A stretch of 64,000 nt of DNA from Streptomyces cellulosae (lineage in GTDB: Bacteria; Actinomycetota; Actinomycetes; Streptomycetales; Streptomycetaceae): positions 62,001 through 126,000 of the forward strand of contig NZ_JOEV01000001.1 of the NCBI RefSeq assembly GCF_000721105.1, read 5' to 3'. Below are positions 7,901 to 15,835 of this stretch, in pieces. Below the pieces are notes generated by a model. It was not told the DNA's origin, ran no database searches, and saw only the letters and a program-made list of their open reading frames with translations. The position numbers and the translations under genes are program-made. The first letter of the stretch is position 1, and each line of letters begins with the position of its first letter.

Positions 7901-8287
7901 ATGGCAGGTAACGCGGCCGACAGCCGGCTCGAGGAACAGTGGCGGGACATCCTGTCCGTGCACGCGCGCACGATGTGCGAGATCGACCGTGTGCTGCACC
8001 CGCACGGACTGGGCGCGAGCGACTTCGAGGTGCTCGACATGCTGGCCGCCGCGTCGCCCGAGGAGGGCGACCAGTGCCGGGTACTGGACCTCGTCGGCCG
8101 GGTGCATCTCAGCCAGAGCGCGCTGTCCCGGCTGATCGGCCGGCTGGAGAAGGAGGGCCTGGTGGAGCGCTCCGTCTGCGCGGAGGACCGCCGGGGCGTG
8201 TCGGTCCGCCTGACCCGCAAGGGGCGTGACCTGGTCACGGCGGTACGGCCACTGCAGCGGGACGTGCTGGCCAGGATGCTGGGTTAG
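7901..8287 (+). CDS. MarR-family transcriptional regulator
   Basis: A 128-aa MarR protein. Helix 1 contains SRLEEQWRDILSVHARTMCE, split as SRLEEQWRDI and LSVHARTMCE. The winged helix spans DLVGRVHLSQSALSRLIGRL and KEGLVERSVCAEDRRGVSV, where the DRRG wing tip is diagnostic. A helical dimer end follows. The ATG at 7901 is preferred because the -10 box lies 7 nt upstream; an in-frame ATG at 7880 would add seven residues. Two cysteines (C25, C85) might be redox-sensitive but are not in a known pattern. It is convergent with the LysR gene, and no obvious target gene is adjacent. Confidence 0.88.
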   Translation: MAGNAADSRLEEQWRDILSVHARTMCEIDRVLHPHGLGASDFEVLDMLAAASPEEGDQCRVLDLVGRVHLSQSALSRLIGRLEKEGLVERSVCAEDRRGVSVRLTRKGRDLVTAVRPLQRDVLARMLG

Positions 8288-8311
8288 GCCGACCGCCTGC
8301 CCGGGCCGGCC

Positions 8312-9160
8312 TCAGCGCAGCAGTTCGCGTACCGCGGTGAACGCGGCCTCGACCGTCGCGGGGTCCGCGCCGGGGCGGGCGAGCGCGCTCATCGCTATGG
8401 GGGTGACCGCGGGCAGGCCCGTGTACGGGGCCAGGCCGTCCGGGGCCGGGCCCACGGCGGCGAGCAGGGCCACGCCCTGACCCGTGCGGGCGATGTCGAG
8501 GACGCCCGCGAGATATCCCGCGTCACCGACGACCGTGACGGGCACGCCGTGCGCGGCCAGGGTCGCGATGGCCCGGCGGCGGATCGCGCAGGGGTCCTCG
8601 ATGGCGACCAGCGGGACCGGGGCGGGTGCCCGCGGCGGTTCCCAGCCGGGGACCGTGTGCCAGGTGAGCGGGAGACCGCCGACGGGTGTGCCCTCGGTGG
8701 CGGCGGCCTCCGTGACGTACACCGCGACATCGACGCTGCCGCGTTCCACGGCCTCGACGAGCCGGGCGGAGCGGTCGATGCGGAAGCGGACCCGGCAGCC
8801 GGGCCGCACGGCCTGGACGGCGGCGGTGAGCCGGGGCAGGAACTGGTCGGCGGCGTGCTCGGTGGAACCGACGGTGACCGTGTCGCCGTCCGCGTCGAAC
8901 AGGCTGCGTACGGCCTCGTCGTGCACGGCGAGGATCCGGCGGGCCTGCTCCAGCAGCAGCCGTCCCTCCGGGGTGAACCGGGTGCTCCGGCCGTCGCGCT
9001 CGACGACGGGCCGTCCGAGCGCCTTCTCCAGTTTGCGCACGTGCTGGCTGACCGCGGACTGGCTCAGGGACAGCGTCTGCGCGGCACGGTGGAAGCCGCC
9101 GCAGTCCGCGATCGCGGTCAGGCTGCGCAGAGCCACGATGTCGAGGACGGGTCGGGACAT
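8312..9160 (-). CDS. LysR-family regulator of the organosulfur operon
   Basis: A 282-aa LysR-type regulator. The N-terminal helix-turn-helix is clear (ALRSLTAIADCGGFHRAAQT, then LSLSQSAVSQHVRKLEKALG), followed by the linker and a two-lobed effector domain (TVTVGSTEHAADQFLPRL, DVAVYVTEAA, GQGVALLAAVG). It is divergently transcribed from the sulfur operon, with an inverted repeat in the shared 103-bp spacer, the arrangement expected for a LysR activator and its target. By analogy with Cbl/CysB-type control of sulfonate genes it may respond to sulfur status; that is inference. Confidence 0.92.
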   Translation of the reverse strand: MSRPVLDIVALRSLTAIADCGGFHRAAQTLSLSQSAVSQHVRKLEKALGRPVVERDGRSTRFTPEGRLLLEQARRILAVHDEAVRSLFDADGDTVTVGSTEHAADQFLPRLTAAVQAVRPGCRVRFRIDRSARLVEAVERGSVDVAVYVTEAAATEGTPVGGLPLTWHTVPGWEPPRAPAPVPLVAIEDPCAIRRRAIATLAAHGVPVTVVGDAGYLAGVLDIARTGQGVALLAAVGPAPDGLAPYTGLPAVTPIAMSALARPGADPATVEAAFTAVRELLR

Positions 9161-9193
9161 GCCGCGACAGTAACCGTTCGGATCGACCGATCG

Positions 9194-9223
9194 CGATTCC
9201 TGATCGGTTTCGATGCGGAATCG
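9194..9223. promoter_or_regulatory. Candidate LysR operator upstream of the sulfur operon
   Basis: CGATTCC (9194-9200) and GGAATCG (9217-9223) form a perfect 7-bp inverted repeat with a 16-bp spacer, midway between the divergent LysR gene and the leader ORF. LysR regulators bind interrupted dyads in this position. Possible -35 and -10 elements for the sulfur operon lie just downstream but are weak. Confidence 0.45.
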
Positions 9224-9263
9224 TCGTTGGACGCGAACCGTGACGGCCGGTCATGATGGGCGC

Positions 9264-9350
9264 ATGTTGCACGCGACCGCTTCCGCTGCCCTTCTGACGC
9301 AGCGCCGAGTCATCGACTTCGGCGTGGCGTGCAGCGCGCTCTGTCGCTGA
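9264..9350 (+). CDS. Cys-ending leader peptide ORF upstream of the sulfur operon
   Basis: A 28-codon ORF that begins MLHATASAALL and ends GVACSALCR-stop, with two cysteine codons (TGC at 9330, TGT at 9342) in the last six residues. Streptomycete sulfur operons are known to be preceded by short ORFs of this type, with an RR(H/V)-D motif and a terminal Cys-x(n)-Cys-Arg, annotated as putative leader peptides. Cysteine-responsive attenuation by short Cys-rich ORFs has been shown in mycobacteria. It lies 204 bp before the first structural gene and is in the right place to sense Cys-tRNA supply. The peptide itself probably has no function. Confidence 0.7.
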   Translation: MLHATASAALLTQRRVIDFGVACSALCR

Positions 9351-9553
9351 CCCTCCGCCGCACTCCGGCCTCTTTCCGCGCTCCGACTCCCCGCTCCGGG
9401 TCGATCGCGTCTCCTTCTCACTGACACGTGGCAGTCGCTCTCCGCTGCCCTTGCGACAGTCCGCCCGTCCTCCCATACGCCCGTATATCCGCATTCCTCA
9501 CGTATCCGCATTTCTCATGGATGCCCCTGCCCCGAAACGGGAGTTGCCCCCTC
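9351..9553 (+). promoter_or_regulatory. Leader between the small ORF and the sulfur operon, with alternative pairings and a tandem repeat
   Basis: CTGTCGC (9341-9347), covering the last Cys-Arg codons, can pair with GCGACAG (9453-9459), or its neighbourhood can form a local CAGCG/CGCTG hairpin inside the leader ORF. A further GGCAG/CTGCC hairpin lies at about 9430-9450. An imperfect tandem repeat follows: 9482-9500 and 9501-9517 share CGTAT(aT)CCGCATT(c/t)CTCA. Mutually exclusive pairings of this kind would suit attenuation. No terminator with a U-run is visible, so any control might be by translation or Rho. Confidence 0.35.
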
Positions 9554-10258
9554 ATGTCCTCATCCTTCTCGTGGGACGAACCCGAAGGCCTCGCCGCCCG
9601 CGGCACGCTGATCGTGCTGGCCGGGCGGGGCGAACACGGCGGTGTGTACGAGCGGTTCGGCCGCCGGCTCGCCTTCGACGCCTACCGCGTGCGTGCCCTC
9701 GGTGACGCGACCACCGATCCGACCGTGCCGGACCGGGCGGCCAAACTGCTCGCCGACGAGTCGCTGCCCGGCCCGAAGGTGCTGGTCGGCTCGGACACCG
9801 GCGCCCTGTACGCCGCCCGCCTCGCCGCCGAGCAGCCCGCGGCCGTCGCCGCCCTGGTCCTGGCCGGTCTTCCCACCGCCCCCTGGGCTTCGGGGAGTTG
9901 GGAGGCCGAGGTTGAGGCCCGCACCGCCTGCCCCACCCACCAGGGCCGGCTGACGAACGACCCGGACTTCCGGCGCGGCACCCTCGGCGACACCTCCGGC
10001 CTGCCCGGCCTCCGCCTCGACCGGGTGGGCGTTCCCATCCTGGCCCTGCACGGCAAGGACGACGCGATCAGCCCGGTCGATCAGGCGCTGAGCGCGTACG
10101 CGGGCCACCCCGACGTACGGACGGTGCTCTTCAACGGCGGCCGGCACGACGTCCTCAACGACGCCCTGCACCGCACGGTCGCCGCGACCGTCGTGCTGTT
10201 CCTGGAGCGGCTGCGCCTGTCCTCCGAGCTGCCCGCGATCGCGGAGGGCCTCGCATGA
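9554..10258 (+). CDS. Alpha/beta-hydrolase, first gene of the sulfur operon
   Basis: A 234-aa protein with alpha/beta-hydrolase features: an N-terminal GTLIVLAGRGEHGGVYERFG oxyanion-type loop, a nucleophile elbow near VGSDTGALYAARLA where the usual Gly-x-Ser-x-Gly reads GSDTGA, and a late ILALHGKDDAISPVDQA acid motif. The terminal His lies in NGGRHDVLNDA. The elbow is atypical: Ser83 is followed by Asp84, so either could act as the nucleophile. The start ATG 9554 follows GGGAGTTGCCCC. The stop overlaps the sulfurtransferase ATG, so the two are coupled. A role in releasing or processing an organosulfur substrate is inferred only from location. Confidence 0.8.
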   Translation: MSSSFSWDEPEGLAARGTLIVLAGRGEHGGVYERFGRRLAFDAYRVRALGDATTDPTVPDRAAKLLADESLPGPKVLVGSDTGALYAARLAAEQPAAVAALVLAGLPTAPWASGSWEAEVEARTACPTHQGRLTNDPDFRRGTLGDTSGLPGLRLDRVGVPILALHGKDDAISPVDQALSAYAGHPDVRTVLFNGGRHDVLNDALHRTVAATVVLFLERLRLSSELPAIAEGLA

Positions 10259-11094
10259 CCGTGACGACGTCCGTCTGGGAGTTGCGCGAACTCCTCGACT
10301 CCGACGAACCGCCGGTCGTGCTCGACGTGCGGTGGGCGCTCGGCGACCCGCACGGCCGCGACCACTACGCCGCGGGCCACATCCCGGGCGCGGTCTACGT
10401 CGACCTGGACACGGAACTGGCCGCACCCGCGAGTCCGGAGGGCGGCCGGCATCCGCTGCCCGACCTTGCGGAGTTGCAGGCGGCGGCGCACCGGTGGGGT
10501 ATCCGGCGGGGACAACAGGTGGTCGTCCACGACGACTCGGGCAACACCGCCGCCGCCCGCGCCTGGTGGCTGCTGCGGCACGCGGGCCTGACCCGGGTGA
10601 CGCTCCTCGACGGGGCGCTGGGTGCCTGGCGGTCGGCCGGGCTGCCGCTGGAGTCCGGGATCCCGGCCGCTCCCCCGCCCGGCGACGTCGTACTGGGCTG
10701 GGGCGGGCTGCCGGTGACCGACGCCGACGGCGCCGCCGAACTCGCCGGGACCGGGCTGCTGTTGGACGCGCGGGCCGCCGAGCGATACCGGGGTGAGGTG
10801 GAACCGGTCGATCCACGGGCGGGACACATTCCGGGCGCGGTCAGCGCTCCCACCGGGGAGAACCTCGCGCCGGACGGGACGTTCCTGCCGGCCGACGAGC
10901 TGCGCAAGCGGTTCGAGGAGAAGGGGGCCGCGCGGGCCGCGCGCATCGGCGTGTACTGCGGCTCCGGCGTCACCGCCGCCCACCAGATCGCCGCGCTGGA
11001 GATCGCCGGATTCGAGGCCTCCCTCTTCCCCGGCTCCTGGTCCGCCTGGTCCGCCGATCCCACCCGCCCGGCCGTGAAGGGAAACCACCCATGA
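10255..11094 (+). CDS. Tandem-rhodanese sulfurtransferase
   Basis: A 279-aa thiosulfate/3-mercaptopyruvate sulfurtransferase with two rhodanese domains. Domain 1 has DVRWALGDPHGRDHYAAGHI and GAVYVDLDTEL but lacks a catalytic cysteine. Domain 2 (from about 150) carries LLDARAAERYRG and the active loop YCGSGVTAAH with the persulfide-forming cysteine. The CGSGVTA loop is the type found in thiosulfate sulfurtransferases. It moves sulfane sulfur to an acceptor such as cyanide or a thiol and would handle reduced sulfur released by the operon. ATG 10255 overlaps the upstream stop (ATGA), and its stop overlaps the next ATG. Confidence 0.92.
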   Translation: MTVTTSVWELRELLDSDEPPVVLDVRWALGDPHGRDHYAAGHIPGAVYVDLDTELAAPASPEGGRHPLPDLAELQAAAHRWGIRRGQQVVVHDDSGNTAAARAWWLLRHAGLTRVTLLDGALGAWRSAGLPLESGIPAAPPPGDVVLGWGGLPVTDADGAAELAGTGLLLDARAAERYRGEVEPVDPRAGHIPGAVSAPTGENLAPDGTFLPADELRKRFEEKGAARAARIGVYCGSGVTAAHQIAALEIAGFEASLFPGSWSAWSADPTRPAVKGNHP

Positions 11095-11981
11095 CGACGA
11101 AACCCCTGGACCCGGCGGTGCTGCCGCAGCAGACGGCACCCCGGTCCTCCACTGCCGAGGCCCCGCCACCCGCCCGCGTCACCATCCGCGGCACCGCGAG
11201 GACGGCGCGCCGCCTCACCGTTCCCCGTTCCGTACGCCGAACCGCGGGACCCGTGGGCCTGGTCCTGCTGTGGTTCCTCACTTCGGCCACGGGTGTCCTC
11301 CCGGAATCCGTGCTGGCCTCCCCCGTGGACGTCGTCCGCCAGGCCGTGGAGCTCACCAAGAGCGGCGAACTGCCCGACGCCATCGCCGCGTCGGGCCGAC
11401 GGGCCGCCGTCGGCTTCCTGATCGGAGCCTCCGTCGCGCTGAGCCTGTCCCTGCTGGCGGGGCTGTTCCGGCTCGGTGAGGACGTCATCGACTCGTCCAT
11501 GGGCATGTTCCGGGCGATCCCCTGGGTGGGTCTGATCCCCCTGTTCATCGTCTGGTTCGGCATCGAGGAGACTCCGAAGATCGCGCTGGTCGCCCTCGGT
11601 GTCACCTATCCGCTGTACTTCAACATCTACGGCGGCATCCGCTCCACCGACTCCCAACTCATCGAGGCCGCCCGGATGATGGGCCTCGGCAGGCTCGGCC
11701 TGATCAAGTACGTGATCCTGCCGAGCGCACTGCCCGGGGCCCTGGTGGGTCTGCGCTACGCGCTGTCCACCGCCTGGCTGGCGCTGGTCTTCGCCGAGCA
11801 GATCAACGCGGACGCGGGCCTCGGCTATCTGATGAGCAACGCCCAGCAGTACTTCCGTACGGACGTCATCGTGCTGTGCCTCGTCGTGTACGCGCTGCTC
11901 GGGCTGGCCTGCGACTTCGCCGTACGGATCCTTTCGCGCCGGCTGCTGACCTGGCGCGCCAACTTCGAGGGCGGGGCGTGA
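11091..11981 (+). CDS. Sulfonate-type ABC transporter permease (SsuC/TauC family)
   Basis: A 296-aa inner-membrane permease with six predicted helices after a polar N-terminal tail of about 45 residues. The BPD_transp_1 EAA loop is read as EAARMMGLGRLGLIKYVILP, followed by SALPGALVGLRYALSTAW. The order GMFRAIPWVGLIPLFIVWFG resembles SsuC and TauC. It forms the channel for the adjacent ATPase and binding protein. ATG 11091 overlaps the rhodanese stop. A sulfonate-like substrate is supported by the sulfur genes around it, not by the permease itself. Confidence 0.9.
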   Translation: MTTKPLDPAVLPQQTAPRSSTAEAPPPARVTIRGTARTARRLTVPRSVRRTAGPVGLVLLWFLTSATGVLPESVLASPVDVVRQAVELTKSGELPDAIAASGRRAAVGFLIGASVALSLSLLAGLFRLGEDVIDSSMGMFRAIPWVGLIPLFIVWFGIEETPKIALVALGVTYPLYFNIYGGIRSTDSQLIEAARMMGLGRLGLIKYVILPSALPGALVGLRYALSTAWLALVFAEQINADAGLGYLMSNAQQYFRTDVIVLCLVVYALLGLACDFAVRILSRRLLTWRANFEGGA

Positions 11982-12703
11982 GCACCATGACCAACAGCGT
12001 GGAGACACGGGGCCTTTCGCGGGCCTTCGACGGCAACACCGTGCTGCACGACCTCGATCTCGACATCCGCGAGGGCGAGTTCGTGGCGCTGCTGGGCCAC
12101 AGCGGTTGCGGCAAGTCGACCCTGCTGCGGATCCTCGCCGGTCTCGACGACGAGATCGGCGGCGAGGTCACCGTCCCCGCCCGCCGCAGTGCCGCGTTCC
12201 AGTCGCCGCGGCTGCTGCCCTGGCTGAAGGTGTGGCGCAACGTCGTCCTCGGACTGCCCGGCCGGCCCGACCGGGACCTGGCCCGCAAGGCCCTCGCCGA
12301 GGTGGGCATCGCGGAACGTGCGGGCGTGTGGCCCAAGACGCTCTCCGGCGGCCAGGCCCAGCGGGTCTCCCTGGCCCGTGCCCTGGTGCGCGAGCCCGAA
12401 CTGCTGCTCCTGGACGAGCCGTTCGGGGCCCTGGACGCGCTCACCCGGGGCAAGGTGCAGCAGCTGGTCGCCGAGCTGTGGGAGCGGCACGGCTGCGCCA
12501 TCCTCCTGGTCACCCATGACGTGGAGGAGGCGCTGCTGCTCGCCGACCGGGTGCTGGTGATGGACGAGGGCCGCATCGCCCACGAACTCACCGTCGGCCT
12601 GCCCCGCCCCCGCGACCTGACCGCTCCCGAGTTCGTCACCCTGCGCGCCCGCCTCCTGAACTGGCTCGGCGTGACCCGTACGCTGGAAGGAACCCCGTCG
12701 TGA
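11978..12703 (+). CDS. Sulfonate-type ABC transporter ATPase (SsuB family)
   Basis: A 241-aa ABC ATPase. Walker A is GHSGCGKST (40-48), the Q-loop is in AAFQSPRLLPWLKVW, the signature is LSGGQAQRVSLARAL (from 122), Walker B is ELLLLDEPFG (141-150) and the switch His is in VTHDVEEA. The QxPRLLPW motif and short length are typical of the SsuB/TauB subfamily. GTG 11978 overlaps the permease stop as GTGA. An ATG at 11987 is an alternative start only three codons later. It powers uptake with the flanking permease and lipoprotein. Confidence 0.93.
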   Translation: MSTMTNSVETRGLSRAFDGNTVLHDLDLDIREGEFVALLGHSGCGKSTLLRILAGLDDEIGGEVTVPARRSAAFQSPRLLPWLKVWRNVVLGLPGRPDRDLARKALAEVGIAERAGVWPKTLSGGQAQRVSLARALVREPELLLLDEPFGALDALTRGKVQQLVAELWERHGCAILLVTHDVEEALLLADRVLVMDEGRIAHELTVGLPRPRDLTAPEFVTLRARLLNWLGVTRTLEGTPS

Positions 12704-13665
12704 TCCGCAGAATCACAGCCGCCGCACTGAGCTTCTCCGCCCTGCTGTCGCTGACCGCCTGCGGCGCGGACTCCTCGGCGGACGCCTCGTCGAAGGACGG
12801 CGCCCTCGTCATCGGCGACCAGGCCAAGACCCTCCAGACCATCGTCGCCGCCTCCGATGCCCTCAAGGGCGCCAAGTACAAGGTGAAGTGGGCCGAGTTC
12901 GAGGGCGCCGCCCCGCTCTACCAGGCCGTGCAGGCGGGCGCCGCCGACACGACGTACTCCGCGGATCTTCCCGCCCTCCAGGCGCTCAGCGGTGGGGTGA
13001 AGTTCAAGAACGTGGCCGCGCTGAAGAACGACGGCCGGCATGTCGGCATCGTCGTGGGCAAGGACTCCGGCATCGACAGCGTCAAGGACCTCAAGGGCCA
13101 GAAGGTCGTGGTGTCCTCCGCGAAGGGCAGCATCGCCGAGTATCTGCTGGCCAATGTGCTCCGGCAGAACGGGCTCAGCTACTCGGACGTCAAGGTGCAG
13201 TACCTGCTGCCGACCGACGCGCAGGCCGCCTTCGCCTCCGGGAAGATCAAGGCCTGGGCGACCTTCGGCGTCTACCAGGCCGTCGGCCTGGAGCAGGGCG
13301 GCAAGCTGCTCGTGGACGGTGCCGACGGCCGGGTCAGTGGTTACGGCTTCGTCGGCGCCTCCGACCGGGCCCTCGCCGACCGGTCGAAGAAGGCCGCGCT
13401 CGCCGACTTCCTCAAGCGCCTCGGTACGGCCCTGGAATGGACCAGCACCCACAAGGACGCCTACGCCCAGGCCATCGAGGAGCGCAACGGCGCCGACCCC
13501 TCCGTGGCGAAAACGCTTGCCTCCGCCGCGTACAGCAGGGTCCTGCCCGTCACCTCGGACGTGAACAAGACCGTGCAGGGCGTGGCCGACCTCATGAACG
13601 GCATCGGGGTGCTGGAGCCGAACGTCGACGTGGCCGGGTCGGCCGACACGTCCCTTCTCAAGTAG
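12700..13665 (+). CDS. Sulfonate-type ABC substrate-binding lipoprotein (SsuA-like, copy 1)
   Basis: A 321-aa extracytoplasmic binding protein. The signal peptide ends in the lipobox LTAC, giving a lipid-anchored Cys at residue 21. The mature part has the SsuA/NMT1 pattern: LVIGDQAKTLQTIVAASDAL, then KWAEFEGAAPLYQAVQAGAA, DTTYSADLPALQAL, GQKVVVSSAKGSIAEYLLAN and AWATFGVYQAV. These proteins deliver sulfonates, taurine or similar anions to the permease. The GTG start overlaps the ATPase stop (GTGA). A second, divergent binding protein lies downstream, so the transporter may accept two substrate classes. Confidence 0.9.
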   Translation: MIRRITAAALSFSALLSLTACGADSSADASSKDGALVIGDQAKTLQTIVAASDALKGAKYKVKWAEFEGAAPLYQAVQAGAADTTYSADLPALQALSGGVKFKNVAALKNDGRHVGIVVGKDSGIDSVKDLKGQKVVVSSAKGSIAEYLLANVLRQNGLSYSDVKVQYLLPTDAQAAFASGKIKAWATFGVYQAVGLEQGGKLLVDGADGRVSGYGFVGASDRALADRSKKAALADFLKRLGTALEWTSTHKDAYAQAIEERNGADPSVAKTLASAAYSRVLPVTSDVNKTVQGVADLMNGIGVLEPNVDVAGSADTSLLK

Positions 13666-13688
13666 CCGTCACCTGCAGGGAGTTGCTC

Positions 13689-14786
13689 ATGCCTGTCGAG
13701 TTCATCAGTGCCGTCCACACCGACGCCGGGGCCTCGGGTCCGGCCGCGGCGAGCCGTACCGGGCTCGACGTCGGCCATCTGCGCAAGTTCGCCCGAGCGC
13801 TGGACGACGGCGGTTTCGACCACACCCTGGTCGCCTACCACTCGGCGTCCCCGGACGCCTTCCAGATAGCCCAGTTCGTCGCCACCCACACCGAGCGGAT
13901 CCGCCCGATCCTGGCGCACCGGCCGGGCGTGATCTTCCCGACGCACGCGGCCCGGGCGCTCGCCACGCTGGACCAGATCAGCGGCGGCCGCCTGACGGTG
14001 CACATCATCTCCGGCGGCAGCGACGAGGAGCAGCGCCGGGAGGGCGACTACCTCGACAAGACGGAGCGGTACGAGCGTTCGGACGAATACATCCAGATCC
14101 TGCGGAAGGTGTGGCAGGCCGGCGGGCCCGTCTCGCACGAAGGCAAGCACTTCCGCTTCGAGGGCTACTACTCGGACGTGAAGCCGGTGAACGGCCTGGT
14201 CCCGATCTCCGTGGGCGGGTCCTCGCAGGACGCCTACCGGGTCGGCGGGCAGCAGGGCGACATCTTCGGGCTGTGGGGGGAGCCGCTGAAGGAGACGGCG
14301 GAGCAGATCGCCGCGGTGAACGCGGTCGCGGACGCCGCCGGGCGCCCACGCCCCCGTATCTGGGTGTCGTTCCGCCCGATCATCGCGCCCACCGACGAGC
14401 TGGCCTGGGAGAAGGCGCACCGCACGCTGGGGGTGCTCAAGGACCAGGCCGGCAACACGGAGTTGTTGCGCCACTACCGCACCACCGGTCGTCCGGCCAA
14501 CGTGGGTTCGCAGCGGCTGCTCGACATCGCCGACCGCGGTGAGGTGCACGACCGGTGCCTGTGGACCGCTCCGGCGGTCGCCACCAACGCCGCCGGTGCC
14601 TCCACCGCGCTGGTCGGCTCCCCCGAGACGGTGGCCAAGGCGCTGCTCGACTACGTCGACATCGGGTGCGACCTGCTGTCGATCCGCGGCTACGACCCGC
14701 TCAACGACGCCATCGACTACGCCCGCCATGTCCTGCCGCTGGTGCGGCAGGAACTCGCCCACCGCGCCACCACCCAAGCCGCCTGA
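13689..14786 (+). CDS. LLM-class FMNH2-dependent monooxygenase (SsuD/alkanesulfonate type)
   Basis: A 365-aa bacterial luciferase-like monooxygenase. Recognisable blocks are SGPAAASRTGLDVGHLRKFA, LVAYHSASPDAFQIAQFVA, HRPGVIFPTHAARALATLDQ and the SsuD-like GRLTVHIISGGSDEEQRREG, with a later PISVGGSSQDAY and SIRGYDPLNDAI. The HIISGG segment and the arginines that bind the sulfonate are typical of alkanesulfonate and dimethylsulfone monooxygenases, which cleave C-S bonds with reduced flavin and oxygen to release sulfite. No partner NADPH:FMN reductase is encoded here, so it must come from elsewhere. ATG 13689 follows AGGGAG. Confidence 0.9.
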   Translation: MPVEFISAVHTDAGASGPAAASRTGLDVGHLRKFARALDDGGFDHTLVAYHSASPDAFQIAQFVATHTERIRPILAHRPGVIFPTHAARALATLDQISGGRLTVHIISGGSDEEQRREGDYLDKTERYERSDEYIQILRKVWQAGGPVSHEGKHFRFEGYYSDVKPVNGLVPISVGGSSQDAYRVGGQQGDIFGLWGEPLKETAEQIAAVNAVADAAGRPRPRIWVSFRPIIAPTDELAWEKAHRTLGVLKDQAGNTELLRHYRTTGRPANVGSQRLLDIADRGEVHDRCLWTAPAVATNAAGASTALVGSPETVAKALLDYVDIGCDLLSIRGYDPLNDAIDYARHVLPLVRQELAHRATTQAA

Positions 14787-14796
14787 TGGAGAGCCC

Positions 14797-15795
14797 GTGT
14801 TGTTCCGACGCACCCTGCGCACGTCCGCCGCCGCCCTCGCCCTGCTGCTGCCCTTCGCGGCGGCCTGCGGGAACGAGGCGCAGGCCGAGTCCCCGTCCTC
14901 CGTCACCCTCAAGGTCGGTGCCACCGGCTGGAAGACCGAGGAGGCCGTGCTGAAGTACGCCGGTCTCGACGACACCCCCTACCGGGTGAAGTGGAGCCAG
15001 TTCCAGGGCGGTGACCAGCAGCTCCAGGCCGTCCGGGCCGGGGCGCTGGATCTCGCCTCGTCCAGTGAGATACCGCCGGTCTTCGCCGCCGCCGACGGCG
15101 AGCCCAACTTCAAGGTGGTCGCCGTGCAGCGCGGGGCGACCCTCAACCAGGAGGTCGTCGTCCCCAAGGGTTCGAAGGTGACCGGCATCGCCGGCCTGAA
15201 GGGCAGGAAGGTCGGCTACGTCCAGAACACCACCGCCCACTACTTCCTGTACGAGCTGCTGAAGCAGGCGGGCCTGAAGTGGTCCGACATCGACGCCAAG
15301 CCGCTGCTGCCCAACGACGGCCTGGCCGCGCTCAACGGCGGCAGCATCGACGCCCTCGCCTCCTACGGCACCTCGATCATCACCGCCCACCAGCAGGGCG
15401 CCACCACGGTCGGCTCGGGCCGGGACATCCTGTCCGGCAACTTCCTGTGGTCGGCGCGGGACAGCGTCCTTCAGAGCCCGGCGCAGAAGGCGGCCGCGGC
15501 CGATCTCATCGCACGGATCACCAAGGCGTACGCCTACGTCCGCGACGGGCACGAGGACGGCTTCGCCAAGATCACCGCGAACGCCACCCACCAGCCCCTC
15601 GCCCAGGCGAAGAAGGACCTCGTCGACGCCCAGACTCAGCGCCCGACGCAGGCCCGGACGGTCGGCGACGACGCCATCGCCTCGCAGCAGAAGGTCGCCG
15701 ACGCCTTCACCGGACTCGGGGCGCTCAAAAACCACGTGGACGTGAAGTCGTTCTGGACCACCGCACTGAACGCCGACCTGAGGAAAGCCCTGTGA
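14797..15795 (+). CDS. ABC substrate-binding lipoprotein (SsuA-like, copy 2)
   Basis: A 332-aa second binding protein of the same fold as the one at 12700-13665. The signal peptide ends in AAAC, an acceptable lipobox, with Cys about residue 23. Mature motifs are TLKVGATGWKTEEAVLKYAG, VKWSQFQGGDQQLQAVRAGA, DLASSSEIPPVFAAADGEPN and KGRKVGYVQNTTAHYFLYEL. GTG 14797 has GGAGAG upstream and lies 10 bp after the monooxygenase stop. There is no second permease, so this protein presumably shares the SsuBC-like core. The low similarity to copy 1 suggests a different ligand (inference). Confidence 0.88.
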   Translation: MLFRRTLRTSAAALALLLPFAAACGNEAQAESPSSVTLKVGATGWKTEEAVLKYAGLDDTPYRVKWSQFQGGDQQLQAVRAGALDLASSSEIPPVFAAADGEPNFKVVAVQRGATLNQEVVVPKGSKVTGIAGLKGRKVGYVQNTTAHYFLYELLKQAGLKWSDIDAKPLLPNDGLAALNGGSIDALASYGTSIITAHQQGATTVGSGRDILSGNFLWSARDSVLQSPAQKAAAADLIARITKAYAYVRDGHEDGFAKITANATHQPLAQAKKDLVDAQTQRPTQARTVGDDAIASQQKVADAFTGLGALKNHVDVKSFWTTALNADLRKAL

Positions 15796-15835
15796 CCGAG
15801 CGACGCCAACCTGAGGAAAGCCCCGTGACCGAGCG
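15770..15835 (+). repeat. 33-bp in-frame tandem duplication spanning a ribosome site and start codon
   Basis: Bases 15770-15802 and 15803-15835 are tandem copies with 31 of 33 identical positions. Each copy contains GAGGAAAG followed by GTGACCGAGCG. The unit is 11 codons, so both GTG codons (15792 and 15825) are in the same frame of the acyl-CoA-dehydrogenase-like gene, each with its own Shine-Dalgarno. Confidence 0.95.

Noticed and set aside
10395..12008. 537-codon minus-strand frame over the rhodanese and permease genes
   Set aside because: Antisense shadow typical of very GC-rich DNA; no motif or ribosome site.
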